NCBI RefSeq assembly: GCF_032922745.1
Contig: NZ_CP136693.1
Coordinates: 4,402,001 to 4,466,000, forward strand
From: Marinobacter salarius
GTDB taxonomy: Bacteria; Pseudomonadota; Gammaproteobacteria; Pseudomonadales; Oleiphilaceae
Length of the DNA: 64,000 nucleotides
Direction: 5' to 3'
The notes below the pieces were generated by a model, which saw nothing but the letters and a program-made list of their open reading frames with translations, did not search any database and was not told where the DNA came from. The translations under genes and the position numbers were made by a program. This document shows, one piece after another, positions 1-9,894 of this stretch. The first letter of the stretch is position 1. Every line of letters begins with the position of its first letter.

Positions 1-916
1 CAATCACAAATCCGGTCACCACCAATACGGTGAACAGGCCCAGGACCATCAGCGACCCCAACAGCCCGAATTCTTCCGCAATGATCGCGAAGATAAAGTC
101 GGTGTGGGCCTCCGGCAGATAGAACAGTTTCTGTACCGAATTCCCCAACCCGGTACCCGCCCAGTCGCCACGACCGAACGCAATCAGCGACTGGGTTAGC
201 TGGTAGCCGGTATCAAACTGGTCTTTCCAGGGGTCGAGGTAACTCACAACCCGCTTCAACCGGTAGGGCTGGGTGAATACCAGCACGGAGCCCATCACCA
301 CCAACACGCCAATCAGCGGCATAAACCGGCTAAGCCGGACGCCACTCAGGAAAATCATGCCGGCTGATGCAGCAACCAGTACCACCGTGGCGCCGAAGTC
401 CGGCTCGATAACCAGCAGCACCGAGGCAATACCCAGCACGCCCAACGGCTTGAGGAACCCAGGCCAGGTGTTTAGCAACTCATCCCGACGACGCACGACG
501 TAGCCGGCCAGATAGGCAATCAGGCAAAGCTTGGCAATTTCCGACACCTGAACATTGAACAGCCCGAACGAGATCCAGCGGGTGGAGCCATTCACCGTAC
601 GCCCGAGGGGCGTCAGCACCAGAAGCAGTGACAGCAAACCGACCCCGAGCAACAGCCACCCGCTGCGCTCCCACCAGGAGATCGGCACGTTGACGGCAAT
701 CAGCGCAAGGACGCAGCCGATGCCGGCAAAAATGAGCTGACGGATCACATAGTGGTAACTGTTGCCCATGGTTTCCGCCGCCATGTCCATGGAGGCGGAA
801 GAAATCATCACAATGCCCATGACCAGCAACGCAGCGGAACTGATGATCAGTAGGGGCAGCGGGCGCAGATCACGGAACAAACCGTGATGACTGGTGAGGG
901 ACAGGTCAGCGTGCAT
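1..916 (-). CDS. ftsW: FtsW, lipid II polymerase of the divisome (3' part missing)
   Basis: SEDS-family polytopic membrane glycosyltransferase that polymerises lipid II at the septum with its partner FtsI. The reading frame starts MHADLSLTSHHG and stays open to the window edge, so about 305 N-terminal residues are present and the C-terminus is cut off. Several hydrophobic helices are visible, with the family-typical stretch GRTVNGSTRWISFG and further on FIFAIIAEEFG. The start ATG overlaps the murD stop as TGATG, which indicates translational coupling at the downstream end of the dcw operon. FtsW rather than RodA is chosen because of its place between murD and the window edge in a dcw cluster. 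Confidence 0.95.
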   Translation of the reverse strand, partial: MHADLSLTSHHGLFRDLRPLPLLIISSAALLVMGIVMISSASMDMAAETMGNSYHYVIRQLIFAGIGCVLALIAVNVPISWWERSGWLLLGVGLLSLLLVLTPLGRTVNGSTRWISFGLFNVQVSEIAKLCLIAYLAGYVVRRRDELLNTWPGFLKPLGVLGIASVLLVIEPDFGATVVLVAASAGMIFLSGVRLSRFMPLIGVLVVMGSVLVFTQPYRLKRVVSYLDPWKDQFDTGYQLTQSLIAFGRGDWAGTGLGNSVQKLFYLPEAHTDFIFAIIAEEFGLLGSLMVLGLFTVLVVTGFVI

Positions 917-2256
917 CACAGCCCCTCCACCTGTTGACGGAAACGATCGCCACGATCCCCGTAGTCTCGGAACATGTCGAAACTGGCGCAGGCAGGTGAC
1001 AACAGCACCCGGTCACCCGGTTGGGCCAGCTTTTTTGCCGTATGGACAGCGCCTGCGATGTCAGCGGCGTTGACCGTCTCCACCCGATTACCCAAGGCGG
1101 TGGCGATGGTCTCAGCATCAGCGCCGATCAGTACAACCGCGCGACAATGAGTTGCCACGGGTTCAGCGAGCAATGAGAAATCAGCGCCCTTGCCTTCACC
1201 ACCGGCAATCAGCACGATCTTTCCACCCGCTGGCACCAGGCTTTCAATGGCGGCGGCCGTCGCTCCCACATTGGTGCCCTTGGAGTCATTGATGTAGTCG
1301 ACATCACTCACCCGCCGAACGAATTCGCACCGATGCGGAAGCCCCTTGAAACGCTTGGCAGTGTCCAGCATCACGTCCATCGGTAATCCGGCAGCGTGTC
1401 CAAGTGCCAGTGCCGCCATCACATTGCTGATATTATGCTGGCCCATCAGGCCCAATTCCTCGGCCAACAGCAGATTGTCAAAGCCGAAGGTAATCCAGGT
1501 ACCTTCATCGTCATCGCGGGTACTGAACGTATCCGGGTTAACACGGTGAAAACCGAAACACAGGAACCGGAGGTTGTCCCTGGCCATGGGCGTGCTGAGG
1601 GCATCGTCCAGATTGACCACGGCGTTCTGGCAGCCGTTGAAAATTCGTTGTTTGGCCTGGAAATAGGCCATCTTGTCAGGGTAGCGATCCATGTGATCAT
1701 CGCTGACGTTCAGCACCGTGGCCGCCAGGGCATTCAGTTCCCGGGTGGTTTCGAGCTGGAAGCTCGATAACTCCAGGACATAGAGGTCGGCACCGCGACC
1801 AAGCAGCTCCAGCGCCGGAGTGCCGATATTGCCGCCGACTTCCACGCGGCGGCCAGCGGCCCTGGCCATCTCTCCGACCAGGGTGGTAACCGTGGTTTTA
1901 CCATTGGAACCGGTAATGGCGATGATCGGCGCGTCCGCTACCTCCGAGAACAGGTCAATGTCACCGCGAATGACAGCCCCTTTGTCGGCCGCCCCCCGAA
2001 TGGCCGGTTCGGCAATACTGATCCCGGGGCTGACCACCAGTTCGTTAAAGCCGGCAAACAGGTCGGCATCGAACTCCCCCAGGTACACGGGCAGGTCCGG
2101 CCATTCGGCCCTGAGCTCATCCAGGCCGGGCGGCGACAGGCGGCTATCAGCCACGGCAACATCGCGGCCTTTTTCGCACAGATAGCGCACGCAGGAGAGC
2201 CCGGTTTTACCGAGCCCCACAACCAGCGTTCGACGATCTGAAACGATGACACCCAT
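916..2256 (-). CDS. murD: UDP-N-acetylmuramoylalanine--D-glutamate ligase
   Basis: Cytoplasmic Mur ligase that adds D-glutamate to UDP-MurNAc-L-Ala, the second amino acid step of peptidoglycan precursor synthesis. The 446 residues match the usual length. An N-terminal Rossmann-like UDP-binding region (VVGLGKTG, residues 12-19) is followed by the ATP-binding P-loop GSNGKTT at residues 116-122 and the Mur C-terminal domain. It lies 14 bases downstream of mraY and shares one base with ftsW, so it belongs to one transcript with them. Confidence 0.97.
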   Translation of the reverse strand: MGVIVSDRRTLVVGLGKTGLSCVRYLCEKGRDVAVADSRLSPPGLDELRAEWPDLPVYLGEFDADLFAGFNELVVSPGISIAEPAIRGAADKGAVIRGDIDLFSEVADAPIIAITGSNGKTTVTTLVGEMARAAGRRVEVGGNIGTPALELLGRGADLYVLELSSFQLETTRELNALAATVLNVSDDHMDRYPDKMAYFQAKQRIFNGCQNAVVNLDDALSTPMARDNLRFLCFGFHRVNPDTFSTRDDDEGTWITFGFDNLLLAEELGLMGQHNISNVMAALALGHAAGLPMDVMLDTAKRFKGLPHRCEFVRRVSDVDYINDSKGTNVGATAAAIESLVPAGGKIVLIAGGEGKGADFSLLAEPVATHCRAVVLIGADAETIATALGNRVETVNAADIAGAVHTAKKLAQPGDRVLLSPACASFDMFRDYGDRGDRFRQQVEGL

Positions 2257-2270
2257 GGTGCTTTGCTTCC

Positions 2271-3356
2271 CTATCTCAGTTTCAGGCTGGCCAGGCCAAC
2301 CAGTACCAACACGACAGTGACAACCCAGAAGCGCACGATAACGCGCGGCTCTGGCCAGCCCTTCAGTTCAAAATGATGATGCAGCGGCGCCATGCGGAAT
2401 ATCCGCCGGCCGGTAAGCCGGAAGGACGCCACCTGCAGAATCACGGAGACGGTTTCCATAACGAACACGCCGCCCATGATGAACAATACGATTTCCTGCC
2501 GTACGATCACGGCCACGACACCCAGCGCCGCGCCAAGCGCCAACGCGCCCACATCCCCCATGAACACCTGCGCCGGATAGGTGTTGAACCACAGAAATCC
2601 CAGGCCGGCACCCACGAGCGCGCCACAAAATACAATCAACTCACCGGTGCCCGGCAAATGAGGAATCAGCAAATAATCGGCGAACTGAGCATGGCCAGAC
2701 ACGTATGCGAAGATGCCCAGCGCCGCCGCCACCATCACCGTCGGCATAATGGCCAGCCCGTCCAGGCCATCGGTCAGGTTCACCGCGTTGCTGCTACCCA
2801 CAATCACGAAGTAGCTCAACAGGATGAACAGCACCGGCCCCAGGGTCAGCGATACGTTCTTGAAAAATGGCACGTAGAGCGACGTTTCCTGGGGCAACGC
2901 GGAACTCATGAACAGCGCTATCGCCGCCGTCGCTCCGATCACTGACTGCCAGAAATATTTCCAGCGAGCAGGCAGCCCCCTTGGATTGCGCTCCACCACT
3001 TTGCGGTAGTCGTCCACCCAGCCAATCGCACCGAACAAAAGGGTGACCAGAATCGCCACCCAGACATACCGATTGCTCAGATCCGCCCACAGCAATGAGC
3101 TGACCCCGACAGCCACCAGAATCAGCGCACCACCCATGGTCGGCGTGCCGGCTTTGCTCAGATGCGTTTGCGGGCCGTCGTCACGAACCGCCTGACCAAT
3201 CTGGTACTGACTGAGTTTGCGAATCATCACCGGGCCGATCAGCAGGGAGATCAACAGGGCGGTCAGCACCCCGAAGATCCCCCTGACGGTCAGGTACTGG
3301 AAAACCGTCAGCGCGGAAAAGTACTGTGAAAGAGCCTCTGTCAGCCAGAGCAGCAT
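2271..3356 (-). CDS. mraY: Phospho-MurNAc-pentapeptide transferase (lipid I synthase)
   Basis: Integral membrane enzyme that moves phospho-MurNAc-pentapeptide onto undecaprenyl phosphate to make lipid I. The 361 residues agree with the 360 of E. coli MraY. About ten hydrophobic segments are visible. Family signatures include AGTPTMGG near residue 70, the aspartate-rich NLTDGLDGLA loop and the PLHHHFE segment near the C-terminus. The start overlaps the 3' end of murF by 16 bases, so translation is probably coupled. Confidence 0.97.
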   Translation of the reverse strand: MLLWLTEALSQYFSALTVFQYLTVRGIFGVLTALLISLLIGPVMIRKLSQYQIGQAVRDDGPQTHLSKAGTPTMGGALILVAVGVSSLLWADLSNRYVWVAILVTLLFGAIGWVDDYRKVVERNPRGLPARWKYFWQSVIGATAAIALFMSSALPQETSLYVPFFKNVSLTLGPVLFILLSYFVIVGSSNAVNLTDGLDGLAIMPTVMVAAALGIFAYVSGHAQFADYLLIPHLPGTGELIVFCGALVGAGLGFLWFNTYPAQVFMGDVGALALGAALGVVAVIVRQEIVLFIMGGVFVMETVSVILQVASFRLTGRRIFRMAPLHHHFELKGWPEPRVIVRFWVVTVVLVLVGLASLKLR

Positions 3357-4732
3357 GCGTTACCCACCTTTTCTTGTATTCCCTCCACCACGCGATCCAT
3401 GGCGGAACTGCGAGAACCCTTGACCAGTACCGTCTGTGACTCGGCAGGCCCCTCAAACAGACGACGCACAGCGTCGTCATGGCTCGCACACACCTCAGCG
3501 GCGTCTCCGAAACCCTCAACATATCCTTCACAGCCGGGACCCACGGCGATCAGTCTTTCGATGCCCCTCGCCCTGGCGAATTCACCAACCTCCCTGTGCA
3601 GAGCTAAGCTGTCCTGCCCTAACTCAGCCATCGCCCCCAACACAACCACGCGGCTGGCCGGTCGCGCAGCCAACACATCCAAAGCGGCTTTCATGGAGGC
3701 AGGGTTGGCGTTGTAGCTGTCGTCGATGACGGTCAGTTTCGGTGTCAGCACCATCATTTGCAGGCGCCCCTTTACCGGCTTCAGAGCCGCCAGCCCCGCC
3801 TTTATCGCCTCATCGCCTGCACCCAGCTCCCGTGCAGCGGCAATCGCCAACAATGCATTGGTGATATTGTGCTCGCCCTGCAGGGAAAAGCTGATGTCAC
3901 AGAACCAGCCGTCCGGCCCCTGTGCACGAAACTGCCGCACATCGCCATCGCTGCGGATATCTTCGGGGACGTAATCAGCCCCTTCACTTGCCCGGCCACT
4001 GACACTTGCAACCCGACGCTTGCCCGCCCGCTGACGCCATAGATCGAAGGCAGGGTCATCACTGTTCAGGACCACAAGACCGGATGCTGGCGCGCCATCA
4101 ATGATTTCACCCTTTGCACGCACCACGTTGTCGTATCCACCAAACCCTTCCAGGTGCGCCTGCCCGGCGTTGGTGAGGATGACCACCTCCGGCCGAACTA
4201 TATTGACGGTGTGGGCTATCTCTCCCAGACCGCTGGCTCCGAGTTCTATCGCGCCCAGCTGGTGTTCCGGTGACAGCCTGAACAGCGTCAAGGGAACGCC
4301 AATGTGGTTATTGAGGTTGCCCTCGGTGGCGAGGGTATTACCTACCTGCGAAAGAATCGCGGCCACCATTTCGCGTACCGTGGTCTTACCGCTGCTACCG
4401 GTGATCGCCACAAAACGCGCGGTGCTGGCATTGCGATTGGCCAGGGCCAGTTGTGCCAATGCGTCTATCGTGTCCGAAACCCGGATCTGCGGAAGCCCCA
4501 GGCTCGGGTCTGCCTTGTCTACAACAGCAGCCACGGCTCCAGCCTTCTCGGCCACCGCCAGATAATCATGCCCGTCGAAGTTCTCACCCCTAAGCGCCAC
4601 GAACACGTCTCCGCTGGCGATTAGGCGCGTATCGGTCGAGACACCCTGAAACATCAGGCCGTCCAGATCACCCACAGCCACAGTGCCGCCAAGCCAATTG
4701 ACAGCCTCAGCCAGCGCAAATGGCCGCATCAT
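3341..4732 (-). CDS. murF: UDP-MurNAc-tripeptide--D-Ala-D-Ala ligase
   Basis: Cytoplasmic Mur ligase that adds the D-Ala-D-Ala dipeptide and completes the UDP-MurNAc-pentapeptide. At 463 residues it has the normal length. The ATP-binding loop GSSGKTT lies at residues 112-118, and the NHIGVPLTL and DDSYNANP motifs typical of MurF are present. It overlaps murE by four bases (ATGA) and mraY by 16 bases. Confidence 0.97.
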   Translation of the reverse strand: MMRPFALAEAVNWLGGTVAVGDLDGLMFQGVSTDTRLIASGDVFVALRGENFDGHDYLAVAEKAGAVAAVVDKADPSLGLPQIRVSDTIDALAQLALANRNASTARFVAITGSSGKTTVREMVAAILSQVGNTLATEGNLNNHIGVPLTLFRLSPEHQLGAIELGASGLGEIAHTVNIVRPEVVILTNAGQAHLEGFGGYDNVVRAKGEIIDGAPASGLVVLNSDDPAFDLWRQRAGKRRVASVSGRASEGADYVPEDIRSDGDVRQFRAQGPDGWFCDISFSLQGEHNITNALLAIAAARELGAGDEAIKAGLAALKPVKGRLQMMVLTPKLTVIDDSYNANPASMKAALDVLAARPASRVVVLGAMAELGQDSLALHREVGEFARARGIERLIAVGPGCEGYVEGFGDAAEVCASHDDAVRRLFEGPAESQTVLVKGSRSSAMDRVVEGIQEKVGNACCSG

Positions 4733-6213
4733 GCGACACCCCCATTCAACGACAGCGCATGTCGCACTTGTTCAGCGTCGCTGAACGGAAATCTCTGGCC
4801 TGCCACTTCCTGCCACGCCTCGTGGCCCTTTCCGGCGATCAGCACAATATCCCCCGCCACGGCGGAGTGAATAGCCTGGCGAATCGCCTCAGCACGATCA
4901 TGGATAACCGCGACCTGTTCTGGGCGCTCGAATCCGGCAACGATGTCGGAGGTAATGGCATCCGGGTCTTCACTGCGCGGATTGTCGTCCGTCACGATCA
5001 CGACATCAGCCCCTTTTTCTGCTTCCCGGGCCATCTCTGGCCGCTTACCGGTGTCGCGGTCGCCGCCACAGCCGAATACACAGAAAAGCCGCCCGCCAAC
5101 ATGCGGGCGCAAGGCGGCAAGGGCACTGTTCAGAGCATCCGGGGTATGGGCGTAATCCACAACAACGCGCACATCGTTACTGCCGGCGAAGGGCTCCAGC
5201 CGTCCCGGTGGGGGCGACAACCGCTCAACCGCTTGCTGAACCCGCTCTACCGGCACACCCAGGCTGAGCACGCCTGCCATGGCTGCGAGAATGTTGCTGA
5301 CGTTAAAGCTACCCAAAACCCGGGCGGACACATCAAACCTGCCCCACAGCCCGTCTACGCTGGCGCTGAAACCGTCAATGGATGGTGCGAACTCCGTTAG
5401 CCAGAGCTCGGTCTGGGCCTCGTGCAGGCTGTAACGGACACGGTCACATTTGCCATCAAGCTTCTCATAGAGCTGCCTTCCAAACGGATCATCGAAGTTG
5501 ATGACCGCGAAATGCAGCTCTTCGCGATGAAAAAGACGGGCCTTCGCCGCTCCGTATGCATCCATGGAACCGTGGTAGTCCAGGTGGTCCCGGGTAAGAT
5601 TGGTAAACACTGCGCCGGTCATGGTCAGGTTGTCGACCCGCCCCTGTTCGAGTGCGTGTGAAGAGACCTCCATCGCCGCCGCGCGTCCACCCTGGGCGAT
5701 GATTTTCGACAGTACGCGGTTTAGCTGCACGACATCCGGCGTGGTGTGTGTACCTTCCTGCAGCGCACCGGGCATACCATAGCCGAGGGTGCCGATAACG
5801 CCGCATGGTGTGCCGGTTTCCTGTAGCAATGTCGCTATGTAATGGCTTACTGACGTCTTGCCATTCGTCCCGGTCACGCCAATCAGGCGCAATCGTTGGG
5901 AGGGATGCTCGAAAAATCGATCCGCGAGCTTCCCGAGGTGAGCGCGCAACATCGTCACCGGAACGATAAGAACACCTTCATGCTCGTAGCATTCATCCGG
6001 CTGCGCTGACTCCAACAGGATTACGGTGGCACCCGCACCGATCGCCTGTTCGATGTAGTGGTCGGCGGGTGTTCGGGCACCGGCCAGGGCAACGAACGCG
6101 TCGCCCGACCTGACGTCACGGCTGTCGGTCTTCAGGCCGTGGATTGTGACATCAAACACCGACGGTACCGGTGCGATTCCCTGCAACAAGGTGCTGAGTG
6201 ATGTAATACACAT
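4729..6213 (-). CDS. murE: UDP-MurNAc-L-Ala-D-Glu--meso-diaminopimelate ligase
   Basis: Cytoplasmic Mur ligase adding the third stem-peptide residue. The P-loop GTNGKTS is at residues 115-121. The substrate-selecting motif D410-N-P-R413 is present; in characterised MurE enzymes DNPR marks meso-diaminopimelate specificity, as expected for a Gram-negative wall. Length is 494 residues, normal for the family. The ATG lies four bases after the ftsI stop and the 3' end overlaps murF by four bases. Confidence 0.97.
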   Translation of the reverse strand: MCITSLSTLLQGIAPVPSVFDVTIHGLKTDSRDVRSGDAFVALAGARTPADHYIEQAIGAGATVILLESAQPDECYEHEGVLIVPVTMLRAHLGKLADRFFEHPSQRLRLIGVTGTNGKTSVSHYIATLLQETGTPCGVIGTLGYGMPGALQEGTHTTPDVVQLNRVLSKIIAQGGRAAAMEVSSHALEQGRVDNLTMTGAVFTNLTRDHLDYHGSMDAYGAAKARLFHREELHFAVINFDDPFGRQLYEKLDGKCDRVRYSLHEAQTELWLTEFAPSIDGFSASVDGLWGRFDVSARVLGSFNVSNILAAMAGVLSLGVPVERVQQAVERLSPPPGRLEPFAGSNDVRVVVDYAHTPDALNSALAALRPHVGGRLFCVFGCGGDRDTGKRPEMAREAEKGADVVIVTDDNPRSEDPDAITSDIVAGFERPEQVAVIHDRAEAIRQAIHSAVAGDIVLIAGKGHEAWQEVAGQRFPFSDAEQVRHALSLNGGVA

Positions 6214-6217
6214 AACC

Positions 6218-7966
6218 CTAACCCCGCTCCCCGGATGCCAGACGCGGCGCCTTTGCGTCGCCCAGCTCCAGTTCCGGCTTTACGTTCAGCAGCCGCAATG
6301 CATCTCCCATCACCCGGGCGAATACGGGTGCAGCCACTTCGCCACCGTAGTATTCGCCGGACTGGGGTGCATCGACAGCCACGACTGTGACAATCCGCGG
6401 ATTGTCGATGGGAGCCATACCGGCAAATATCGCCTTGTACTGGCTATCCTCATACCCATTCTTACCCACCAGGTGTACCGTGCCGGTTTTACCACCGGCG
6501 GAATAGAATCCCGGTTGAGCGCGCTTTCCGGTACCGTTCTCGACCACCTCTCGCAACATTTCCCTGATCTGGAATGAGACGTCTTCGGAAAGAACTCGTT
6601 CCCCAACGGGTTTTTCATCGGCCTTCAACAGACTCAACGGGTAGCGAATTCCGCCATTGGCCAAAACCATGTATGCCTGCGCCAGCTGAAGCGCATTGAC
6701 GCTCATGCCATACCCATAAGACAGGGTTGCCTCTTCGACGGGGCGCCACTTTGGTGGTGCCGGCAACACGCCAACAGCCTCACCAGGGAACCCAATACCG
6801 GTAGGCTGGCCCAACCCCAGGCGGGCATAAAGATCGCGGATAGTGTCACCACCCAACTCGGTGGCGATCTTGCTAATGCCGACGTTGCTGGATTTCGCAA
6901 TCACGTCAGTCAGGCTGATGACCCCATAATTCCGGTGATCACGAATCGTGAAACGACCAAAGCGCCGGTACCCCGGCGCTGTGTCTATGGTGCTGGAAGC
7001 CTTGAACCTCCCCGATTCCAGTGCTGCAGCCATGGAAACAGGCTTCATCGTGGACCCCGGCTCAAACAGATCGGTAATAGCCTTGTTCCGTAAACGGTCG
7101 GGGCTCAGTTGGCTGCGGTCGTTGGGGTTGTAGGAGCCCTGATTCACCATGGCCAATACCTCGCCGGTGTCCACGTCCAGCATCACCAGAGTGCCACCCC
7201 TGGCGTCGTGCGCGCCGACAACGGCTTTTAGCTCCCGATAAGCCAGATACTGGAGCCGCAAATCAATGCTGAGCTCGAGGTTGCGACCAGGCTTCGCGTC
7301 GCGGATCAACGTCAGATCCTTGATCACACGGCCACGGTTGTCCTTGAGCACCCGCTTGCGACCACTTTCACCACTCAGCCACTGGTTGTAGGCCAGCTCG
7401 ATACCTTCCTGACCGCTTTCATCGATATTCGTAAACCCGACCACATGAGCCGTCACCTCTCCAGCGGGATAGTAACGACGGTACTCCTGGCGGCTGTACA
7501 CACCCGGAATACCCATTGCCAGCACCTGCCGAGCAATTTCTGGCTGAAGCTTACGGCGCAGGTAAATAAACTCGCGGCCCGAATACTTTCGCAGCCGCTC
7601 GCGCAGCCTGGCCTCCTGAAGGCCCAACAGGCGCGCGACATTGGTCAGTCGCGGCTCATCCGCGTCGATCTCGGACGGATTCGCCCAGATGGTCTGGACT
7701 GGAGTGCTCACCGCCAGTGATTCGCCGTGCCGGTCCGTCACTACACCACGATGGGCATCGATGCTCTCCACCCGAATGGTGCGCACATCGCCCTGCTTAC
7801 GCAGGAACTCGTTGTCCACCACATGCAGATCCACCAACCGCCAGGCAAGGGCACCGACAACCAACAGAAAAACGCCCAACACGGTGCCGTACCGCCAGGC
7901 CCCAAGCCCGGCAGCCAGTCGCTGGCCCCATGTTGCTGTTTTTCCCTGGTCCGACACTGTCTTCAC
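6218..7966 (-). CDS. ftsI: Peptidoglycan transpeptidase FtsI (PBP3)
   Basis: Septum-specific class B penicillin-binding protein that cross-links new peptidoglycan with FtsW. At 582 residues it has a short cytoplasmic N-terminus, one membrane helix around residues 28-47, a pedestal domain, and a transpeptidase domain with all three active-site motifs: the catalytic Ser305 in STMK, the SSN triad in KSSNVGISK, and K493-T-G-T. It is separated from ftsL by about 20 bases in the dcw operon. Confidence 0.97.
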   Translation of the reverse strand: MKTVSDQGKTATWGQRLAAGLGAWRYGTVLGVFLLVVGALAWRLVDLHVVDNEFLRKQGDVRTIRVESIDAHRGVVTDRHGESLAVSTPVQTIWANPSEIDADEPRLTNVARLLGLQEARLRERLRKYSGREFIYLRRKLQPEIARQVLAMGIPGVYSRQEYRRYYPAGEVTAHVVGFTNIDESGQEGIELAYNQWLSGESGRKRVLKDNRGRVIKDLTLIRDAKPGRNLELSIDLRLQYLAYRELKAVVGAHDARGGTLVMLDVDTGEVLAMVNQGSYNPNDRSQLSPDRLRNKAITDLFEPGSTMKPVSMAAALESGRFKASSTIDTAPGYRRFGRFTIRDHRNYGVISLTDVIAKSSNVGISKIATELGGDTIRDLYARLGLGQPTGIGFPGEAVGVLPAPPKWRPVEEATLSYGYGMSVNALQLAQAYMVLANGGIRYPLSLLKADEKPVGERVLSEDVSFQIREMLREVVENGTGKRAQPGFYSAGGKTGTVHLVGKNGYEDSQYKAIFAGMAPIDNPRIVTVVAVDAPQSGEYYGGEVAAPVFARVMGDALRLLNVKPELELGDAKAPRLASGERG

Positions 7967-7987
7967 CTTACGGTTTGTGGTTTTCGC

Positions 7988-8395
7988 TTAACGCGACCCG
8001 ACGAGAGGCGCCATCAACGGCACCAGAACGATATCCTGTTTGCCTGGCACGACCATCCCGAAACGCTCGGAGGCCAGTTGCTCTACCCGTCCGTGGGCAC
8101 TCAAAGCACTCTGCTCCAGCAACAACTGACTCCACTCACGCTGGTAGTTGTCACGCTGTTCCTGCAGCTGAGATAAGGAGTTGAACAATTCACGGTTCTC
8201 ATGGGCACTGACAACAACGCCCAGCGAGGACACAATCAACAGCATCACCAAACCCACGGTGATCAACACGCGCTTCTGCTGAAGTGCGGTAAAGACCTGG
8301 TTCGACAACCTGACTGCAGTGGCAACGCCGTCCCTGACACGCTTCCCGTTCAGTCGCGCTATTTTTGTTGGCTGCTCAATCGCTACCGCGCCCAT
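7988..8395 (-). CDS. ftsL: Cell division protein FtsL
   Basis: Small bitopic divisome protein that joins FtsB and FtsQ and activates FtsWI. The 135 residues comprise a basic cytoplasmic tail of about 40 residues, one membrane helix (ITVGLVMLLIVSSLGVVVSA, residues about 45-64) and a periplasmic segment of coiled-coil character rich in Leu, Gln and Glu. Sequence conservation in this family is low, so the call leans on topology and on the position between rsmH and ftsI. The gap to rsmH is two bases. Confidence 0.93.
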   Translation of the reverse strand: MGAVAIEQPTKIARLNGKRVRDGVATAVRLSNQVFTALQQKRVLITVGLVMLLIVSSLGVVVSAHENRELFNSLSQLQEQRDNYQREWSQLLLEQSALSAHGRVEQLASERFGMVVPGKQDIVLVPLMAPLVGSR

Positions 8396-8397
8396 GA

Positions 8398-9378
8398 TTA
8401 CGCGCTCCCTAACTTGTGTTGTTCCGGTATCCGTTCAAGTACACGCATAACCGCGCTCCTCGCCCGCACGTTGTCGCTCACTTCTTCTGTATCCGCCTTG
8501 TTCGCCTTGCCGATCAACCGAAACGCCGATGCTTCCTGCTCCGCCGTCACCGGCACGCCTTTTGGCAATCTCGGCCCGCGCGCCAAGTCCCGCATAAAGC
8601 GTTTGACCAGCCGGTCCTCCAACGAATGGAAGCTGATAACCACCAGCCTTCCACCGGGCATCAGCTTTTCAACAGCGGCATTGAGCCCAAGCTCCAGATC
8701 TTCCAGCTCCCGGTTGATAAAAATCCGAATTGCCTGGAACGTCCGGGTGGCCGGATGCTTGTGCTTTTCTTTTTTCGGCACCGCCTCACTGACCAACGAC
8801 GCCAGTTGGCGCGTGGTTTCCAGGGGCACCTCCTTACGTCGCTCCACAACAAGACGAGCGATACGGCGGGAGAATTTCTCCTCGCCGTATCGCCAGATCA
8901 CGTTCGCGATGTCTTTTTCGTCCGCCTCGGCCAACCATTGCGCCGCACTTGGCGCCTGCCCGGGGTCCATTCTCATATCCAGCGGCCCATCGCGCATAAA
9001 GCTGAACCCCCTGGCGGCATCGTCCAGCTGCGGGGATGAAACACCAAGATCCAGCAAAACACCATTAACCTTCATCCACCCCTGGGCTTCAGCGGCAGCG
9101 CCCAGTTCCGCAAACGAGCCGTGAAACGGCTGAAACCGAGCATCGCTCGCCGACAGGTCTCGGGCCACCTGAATTGCGTCCGGATCCTTGTCGATACCCA
9201 ACACCTTTCCGCCCTGCCCGAGCCGCCCCAGAATCAGCCGGCTGTGACCTCCGCGACCAAAGGTGCCATCGATATAAACGCCATCCGGATCGTTGACCAG
9301 CAAGTCCACCGCCGAGTCCAGGAGCACGGAACGGTGCCGGTACTGACCGGCAGGCTCCTGCCCGCGGCCGGCTGTCAT
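8398..9378 (-). CDS. rsmH: 16S rRNA m4C1402 methyltransferase
   Basis: SAM-dependent methyltransferase (formerly MraW) that N4-methylates C1402 of 16S rRNA in the decoding centre; RsmI, encoded nearby, adds the 2'-O-methyl group to the same base. The 326 residues carry the SAM-binding segment DGTFGRGGHS near the N-terminus and the family motif GVLLDLGVSSPQLD. The start overlaps the mraZ stop by four bases, so the two are translationally coupled. Confidence 0.96.
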   Translation of the reverse strand: MTAGRGQEPAGQYRHRSVLLDSAVDLLVNDPDGVYIDGTFGRGGHSRLILGRLGQGGKVLGIDKDPDAIQVARDLSASDARFQPFHGSFAELGAAAEAQGWMKVNGVLLDLGVSSPQLDDAARGFSFMRDGPLDMRMDPGQAPSAAQWLAEADEKDIANVIWRYGEEKFSRRIARLVVERRKEVPLETTRQLASLVSEAVPKKEKHKHPATRTFQAIRIFINRELEDLELGLNAAVEKLMPGGRLVVISFHSLEDRLVKRFMRDLARGPRLPKGVPVTAEQEASAFRLIGKANKADTEEVSDNVRARSAVMRVLERIPEQHKLGSA

Positions 9379-9827
9379 AGCGACAACGCCTCCATTTCCG
9401 GCGGCATCTCGTCTTCATCCGATGACTCGTCAAGCCAAGCGAACCAACGCTCTTCGCTCCAAAGTTCCAACTTCTTGCCCTGACCAATCAGCATCAATTT
9501 CTTCTCCAGGCGCGCATAACTGCGCAACGTGGGCGGCACCAGAATGCGCCCCGCCGAGTCCAGCTCCAAAGGCGTGGCATGGCCCAGCAGCAATCGCTGC
9601 AACCTGCGGGCAGCTTTATTCATATTGGGAAGTGCTTCAATTTGTGGCCTTAATGCCTCCCACTGCGGTTCCGGATACATCAGCAAACAGCGCTCTTCAT
9701 CGGCATTGGCCGTCAATACAATGCGGCCACTGCAGGCATGCGCGAGCTCTTCGCGCACCCTGGCGGGGATCGCCAAGCGACCCTTCGCATCCATATTGAT
9801 GGCATGACTGCCAAGAAAATTGCTCAT
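9375..9827 (-). CDS. mraZ: MraZ, transcriptional regulator of the dcw cluster
   Basis: AbrB-fold DNA-binding protein that in E. coli represses its own dcw promoter by binding repeated TGGG-type boxes. The product contains two copies of the MraZ fold, with the conserved segments NMDAKGRLAIPARVR near the N-terminus and DSAGRILVPP in the second half. I chose the ATG at 9827 (150 residues, MSNFLGSHAINMDAKG) over the in-frame TTG at 9836 and GTG at 9833, because only this start matches the family N-terminus and leaves room for a ribosome binding site. It is the first gene of the cluster and sits directly behind its own operator. Confidence 0.95.
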   Translation of the reverse strand: MSNFLGSHAINMDAKGRLAIPARVREELAHACSGRIVLTANADEERCLLMYPEPQWEALRPQIEALPNMNKAARRLQRLLLGHATPLELDSAGRILVPPTLRSYARLEKKLMLIGQGKKLELWSEERWFAWLDESSDEDEMPPEMEALSL

Positions 9828-9852
9828 TAGCACCAATTCCGGGGTTCAGAAA

Positions 9853-9886
9853 CCACAAATAACCACTAGAAACCACTTTTTCCCAC
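9853..9886 (-). promoter_or_regulatory. Probable MraZ operator: four GTGG boxes at 10-bp spacing
   Basis: On the minus strand GTGG occurs four times with exact 10-base periodicity (plus-strand CCAC at 9853, 9863, 9873 and 9883). Each is followed by G or T and an A/T-rich spacer. This matches the known MraZ operator design of short TGGG/TGGT boxes every helical turn. The array begins about nine bases downstream of the predicted -10 element, in the transcribed mraZ leader, so bound MraZ would block initiation. Confidence 0.85.
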
Positions 9887-9894
9887 TTGTGCAC